A DNA stretch of 64,000 nucleotides from positions 3,162,001 to 3,226,000 of the forward strand of contig CM036753.1 of assembly GCA_020796225.1 (NCBI GenBank), written 5' to 3'. Under the pieces are notes generated by a model, which did no database searches, was not told the DNA's origin, and saw only the letters and a list, made by a program, of their open reading frames with translations. A program made the position numbers and the translations under genes. This stretch comes from Arion vulgaris. Lineage: Eukaryota > Mollusca > Gastropoda > Stylommatophora > Arionidae. Positions within the stretch are counted from its first letter, which is position 1, and every line of letters starts with the position of its first letter. This document shows positions 60,305 to 64,000 of the stretch, in pieces.

Positions 60305-60555
60305 GGGGTCTCTGTGGCTAAGTAGTTGAGCCCTTGTGATCTGAAGGTTATGAGTTTGAATCTGGACCGCACCTTTCTGTTCACAAGTGCATTTTTTCAA
60401 GACCCCTAGGATTGCTGTCAGAGCTACGGAATTTGTGCTTTGTGCAATACTCTCTGCAGATGGCATGCCATTTTGCAGAGAGGATCGAGTTATATGGGAT
60501 AAATCCCAGTGTAATGAAGTCAATCCTTCAGCTTTAGACATAGTTTTTTAGACAT
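60305..60555 (+). mobile_element. SINE family C, full copy
   Basis: tRNA-like head with A box (gtggctaagtagttgag) and B-box-like ggttatgagtttgaatctgg, body with ctctgcagatggcatgccat, end caatccttcagctttagac. It is the best guide to the family's structure. Confidence 0.7.
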
Positions 60556-60799
60556 GGAATGGGATTGCTACTGTGGATCATACTGAATTCATGGAGACAA
60601 TTCATATTTCTGTTTAGACTTCTGATCATGGGAAATTGATTGCAGAAGAATGCAAAAAAAGCACTGATCTCATATTATGTCAAGTACGTCATTGATTCTC
60701 CGTTTTCCTCAAGCAGATACCAAGTGGTATGCTTGCTGATTTTCTTGGGACTAGCTGGTTAAAAAATACATATGAATAATTCTGGCCTAGTTTAGTCGA

Positions 60800-60910
60800 C
60801 AAATAATCATCATCACTACACATTGAACTAGTTAGTCCATAAGTGATCTGATCACTACCTCAAGATGTCTCTCAAGCATGTGGCAACTAATGAAACTAGT
60901 ACTGTGTTAT
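60800..60910 (-). mobile_element. LINE tail fragment, reversed
   Basis: catcatcactacacattgaa and the text to actaatgaaactagtact follow the pattern of 23745-23860 loosely. Confidence 0.35.
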
Positions 60911-60939
60911 TTTACTAGACTTATTTAGCATCAAGCATA

Positions 60940-61200
60940 AAGATCCTGTCTGGCTACACCACATTTGAATTGCTATTCTTGCAAAGTTATTTTGGAGATA
61001 TAAAGAGACACAAAGGGTTTGAGAAGGCCATTATGGAAGGAGGCATCCCAGTAGAGAGGGAAATAGGAAAGTCACGGAGAAGATGGATTCAGGGTGTAAC
61101 ATGATTTGAACATGACGGTTGCAGAGGTCTTTGAGAGAGAGAAATTTCAAAGGACTTTTAGAGTGACAAATTTCTGCTCAGGACAAGCTATTTGATTATG
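60940..61200 (+). mobile_element. LINE C-terminal fragment
   Basis: ggccattatggaaggaggca, gatggattcagggtgtaaca and tctgctcaggacaagctat parallel 8815-9085. Confidence 0.6.
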
Positions 61201-61204
61201 ATTC

Positions 61205-62910
61205 TTGCAGTCTGCTAAAGGGTTGTTGATTCACCCTCGTTCCTTGAAACGTTTACACGCCCTACCTCCCTTAGGACATTCAAAATATCAGACTGGTCCT
61301 CCATTTTTCATAGTAGCCATATGAACAAGACTATTGGTCCATTTATTCCCTTTATACATCATATTCTGGTCTACTTGTGCCCAGTCCTCCTTGTGCAGTG
61401 TTTGATTACAAATTCCTGAGTCACAATATAGATGCACATTGCTTTATTGTAGAGATGGTTAAAATGAGCTGAACATGAGCAGACGTACGGGGAACACTTG
61501 GACACAAACAAATAGATTTACTTTTATAAAAATTGTAATTATCATAAAAGCCTCTGCAACAAACATACTTGAAAACAACATTACACAAAGGCACAGAACC
61601 TTTAGAAAATAGACTTAGGTATGAGCTGGTAGGCAAGAGAGACAAGCGCAAATGCAGAAGTTGTCACAGTAAAACACTTGGCAATTGACTGTCTCTAAAG
61701 ACAAAAAAGACAATATATATAAATATATAAACATACTTGACATAAGAACAAGAATTTAAGCTTCCCACATTGCTTCACATCATGAGTAGTTATCGTAGGC
61801 TATTATCGTAATGCAAGTAATTAATGCAAATTGTTATAACATTTATAATTACTATTACTTACAATAATCAAAAGTGATAACAGTCATGTGCTGCATTGCT
61901 TGTGTCTAGATCAAAGCATTGAGCCTTCATTGTTTACAATAGTCAGAAAATGTTTGATATTTATAGGCTCATTGGTTTTTGTAGACAGGAGGTGATCTGG
62001 GGGCAGGACGTCTACCTCCATGACTAAATTCTGAACAAGAAGTGAGAATTATTTCATTTTGAGAGAACTTTTATTTAAAGTAACAGTTCCTATCTCAGCA
62101 TTTTAAAACTCTGGTTTTCAAAGACTTGCCACACCTGGTTTCCTATGTTTTGCTTGCCTGATTTAATGATATTGCAGGAACTTATTTTGATGGTTTGTCT
62201 TTATGGGAATATTTACAGATATGATGACAGCCTCCATGGTACTGGTATTTTTTAAATGTATTCTATCCATTCCCTTTGTTCACTCCCTGTCATAGTTTTA
62301 TTGAGCATGGTAATGACCTTGGAATGTGTGTATTGTCTTAGCATGCTTTGCTTGTTTCTTGCTAGTCCCATTTCCTCCATCTGTGTTCCTTTATTTTAAT
62401 AAACTGTTGTCATTTAAAATGTTGTTCTCCATATTTTACAGGATAACTTTGTTTTATTTTGAAGAGATTGCTTGTCATTTTGATGAATTTGTTACTAACT
62501 GGAGAGCGGGTGGCCTGTTGGTTAAACGCGTTTGGGTTTCCTGACACAAATATCCAGTGTAACGTCAAAGGTTTTTTCTGTTAGGAATAAATAAAATTGA
62601 TGACCTGCACGGCTTAATTCCTGTACCTTTTAGAATCTTCCAGTTTAGTACCCTTCGAAAATTAGAACAAAACTCTGCAAGATGTTTGTTTTACTTTCTT
62701 AAACTGGAGTTTATGTTCATTGTGTTTTTTTACTTGTAGTAAATATGTGATCAATTTGGTCAAATTTGCCATTACTCAGACTTTCAAGCATCAGTGCCAA
62801 TATCAAACATCAACTGATAAGTTATATTTTCCAACCTACCCTCTGCTATCAATGCCAAACATGACCCATGACAAGAATGTAGGAAAGAAAGATTGCAAAA
62901 TATGAGATGC
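61205..62910. other. Region after GOLGA4 exon 23, mostly unassigned
   Basis: It may contain the last GOLGA4 exon and 3' UTR. A tRNA-like head (gtggcctgttggttaaacgc near 62510) suggests a further SINE. No other gene is visible. Confidence 0.4.
61985..62023 (+). CDS. GOLGA4: Candidate last GOLGA4 exon (weak)
   Basis: After the acceptor ggtttttgtag the phase-0 frame reads TGGDLGAGRLPP and stops at TGA 62021-62023. A second option is 62442-62462 (acceptor atattttacag, DNFVLF, stop). Golgin-245 tails are short and differ between isoforms, so sequence alone cannot choose, and the true exon may lie beyond the window. Confidence 0.2.
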   Translation, partial: TGGDLGAGRLPP

Positions 62911-62919
62911 TTGAGAAAA

Positions 62920-63440
62920 TCTTTTAATATCACCAGAAGAAAAATAATGACATCAGGAATCTAGTAAGAACAACAACTAACATCAAATAATTTGAAAGGC
63001 GGCAAGTAACTTATTTTTGTCATGTCATGAGAATGGATCCCAATCAGTTACCTTTATGTGCATACAATAAGAAGATTTGCTGCAGTATGAACAAGAAATA
63101 GTGGGCACAACATCAGTACTGAACTTCATCAAGAAACAGCAAATTAAATGGTTGAGCCACATAAGGAGATCACCAACAGGCAGTGCACCTCAAAGAGCAA
63201 CATTACTCCGATACAGTGGATACAAAACAAAAGGCCGGAGGCGCAAAAGGTGGACCTCAGAGATAACAGAGGTGACGAAAGGCACTGTTTATGAGCACAC
63301 ACAAAAGCCCAATCTAGAAATTTCTTCTTACTCGGAAGCTTTGAGGCAAATCAGAACTGGAGAAGAGAAAGAAAGATAAGGCGCATGGAGAGGATTGCTC
63401 CAGGTGTCTCCTATTTTTACCTGACACTGAAAGGCAAAAC
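62920..63440 (+). mobile_element. LINE C-terminus (ALRQIRT/VRQNRI-tail family)
   Basis: The 100-codon frame 63077-63379 reads NFIKKQQIKWLSHIRRS, ATLLRYSGYKTKGRRRKRWT and SSYSEALRQIRTGEEKER. It is the longest open piece of this LINE family here. Counterparts lie at 985-1990 (-) and 16140-16880 (+). Confidence 0.75.
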
Positions 63441-63835
63441 AGGATTCAAGAATAGCTAGATAGAAGAACAAGAGAAGAACTATTGAATGAAGCATTGTTG
63501 TAGCTATTGTATCTATCTGTCTCTCACATTGTATAGTACATTTTTCTTTCACTATTTACCACAATTCAGTTAACACTATTCTACGCAAACATGTTCTTTG
63601 TTTTGGTATAACTTAACTAACAATTTCAATACATGATAAAACACAAGACACTTTAGTCGTACACAAAATCTATTACAGTTACAATCTACACTGTACAAAT
63701 GTTGATATAATATTGATACTAATTATCAACTAATTTTCATTTCCAATGTTGATTGTAACTTAACCAACTACTACTCTGTACTCTAACAACAGTAGAAGAT
63801 CTAGTCTTAGAAACAGCATGTGCTCGCTATAAAAT
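63441..63835. other. Unassigned AT-rich sequence
   Basis: No repeat partner and no coding signal. Confidence 0.4.
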
Positions 63836-63837
63836 GT

Positions 63838-64000
63838 ATATCCCACTTGACACTTGAGCTTCACACAGTGACTTGACACTTGAGCTTCACACAGTGCCTT
63901 CCCACTTGACACTTGAGCTTCACACAGTGCCTTGACACTTGGGCTTCACACATTGCCTTCCCACTTGAGCTTCACACAGTGACTTGACACTTGAGCTTCA
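63838..64000. repeat. Minisatellite running off the window end
   Basis: Units of acttgacacttgagcttcac with acagtg and variable cttccc spacers, at least six copies. Confidence 0.9.

Overview
This window is animal nuclear DNA: AT-rich, with GT-AG introns, dispersed retroposons of several kinds and many minisatellites. The transposable-element mix (Penelope-like elements, several LINE lineages with apurinic endonuclease or RNase H pieces, tRNA-derived SINEs, piggyBac, a long-spacing DDE element) points to an invertebrate. A lophotrochozoan is my guess; nothing here proves it.

Two host genes are present, both on the + strand. (1) Positions 786-2301 hold the last two coding exons of an ANKZF1/Vms1 orthologue, a ribosome-quality-control peptidyl-tRNA hydrolase. 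They end in its C-terminal treble-clef zinc finger and are followed by a poly(A) signal. (2) From 8025 to at least 59646 lies a golgin-245 (GOLGA4) orthologue, the trans-Golgi tether. I could assemble 23 exons in reading phase. They run from a short basic N-terminus (MFKNLKKKLEQG), through a serine-rich linker and a very long coiled coil (one exon of about 4.8 kb), to most of a C-terminal GRIP domain split over three exons. The final exon is beyond my confident reach. The protein read here is about 2,640 residues.

Two one- or two-base frame breaks interrupt the golgin reading frame, in an A5 run of exon 2 and near 38843 in exon 16. In both cases the exon lengths and phases only work if the break is an indel. 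A copy of a 175-bp repeat at about 11130-11300 carries a burst of small indels absent from its neighbours, so local consensus errors are a real possibility.

The rest is repeat. Layout: 1-720 Penelope fragment; 985-7840 LINE and SINE debris around the ANKZF1 3' end and the intergenic gap; 8-17.5 kb golgin introns 1-2, with a 175-bp tandem array, a decayed piggyBac element and SINE copies; 17.6-36 kb short golgin exons between LINE/SINE insertions, minisatellites and a second Penelope cluster with an inverted repeat; 37-42 kb the giant coiled-coil exon with an 87-bp coding repeat; 42-49 kb a LINE with an expanded minisatellite in its RNase H region and a 2.2-kb DD82E-type DNA transposon with its TA target site visible; 49-53 kb a 21-bp minisatellite and a 34-copy 72-bp satellite; 53-60 kb the GRIP exons among nested TEs; 60-64 kb LINE and SINE remnants.

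The strongest leads beyond ordinary annotation are the DD82E-like transposon with a nested retroposon, both with exact target-site duplications; two related SINE-like families sharing a central core; hammerhead-ribozyme-like cores in the Penelope remnants; and a missing microexon predicted between golgin exons 20 and 21. No CRISPR array, rRNA, intact tRNA gene or toxin gene was seen.
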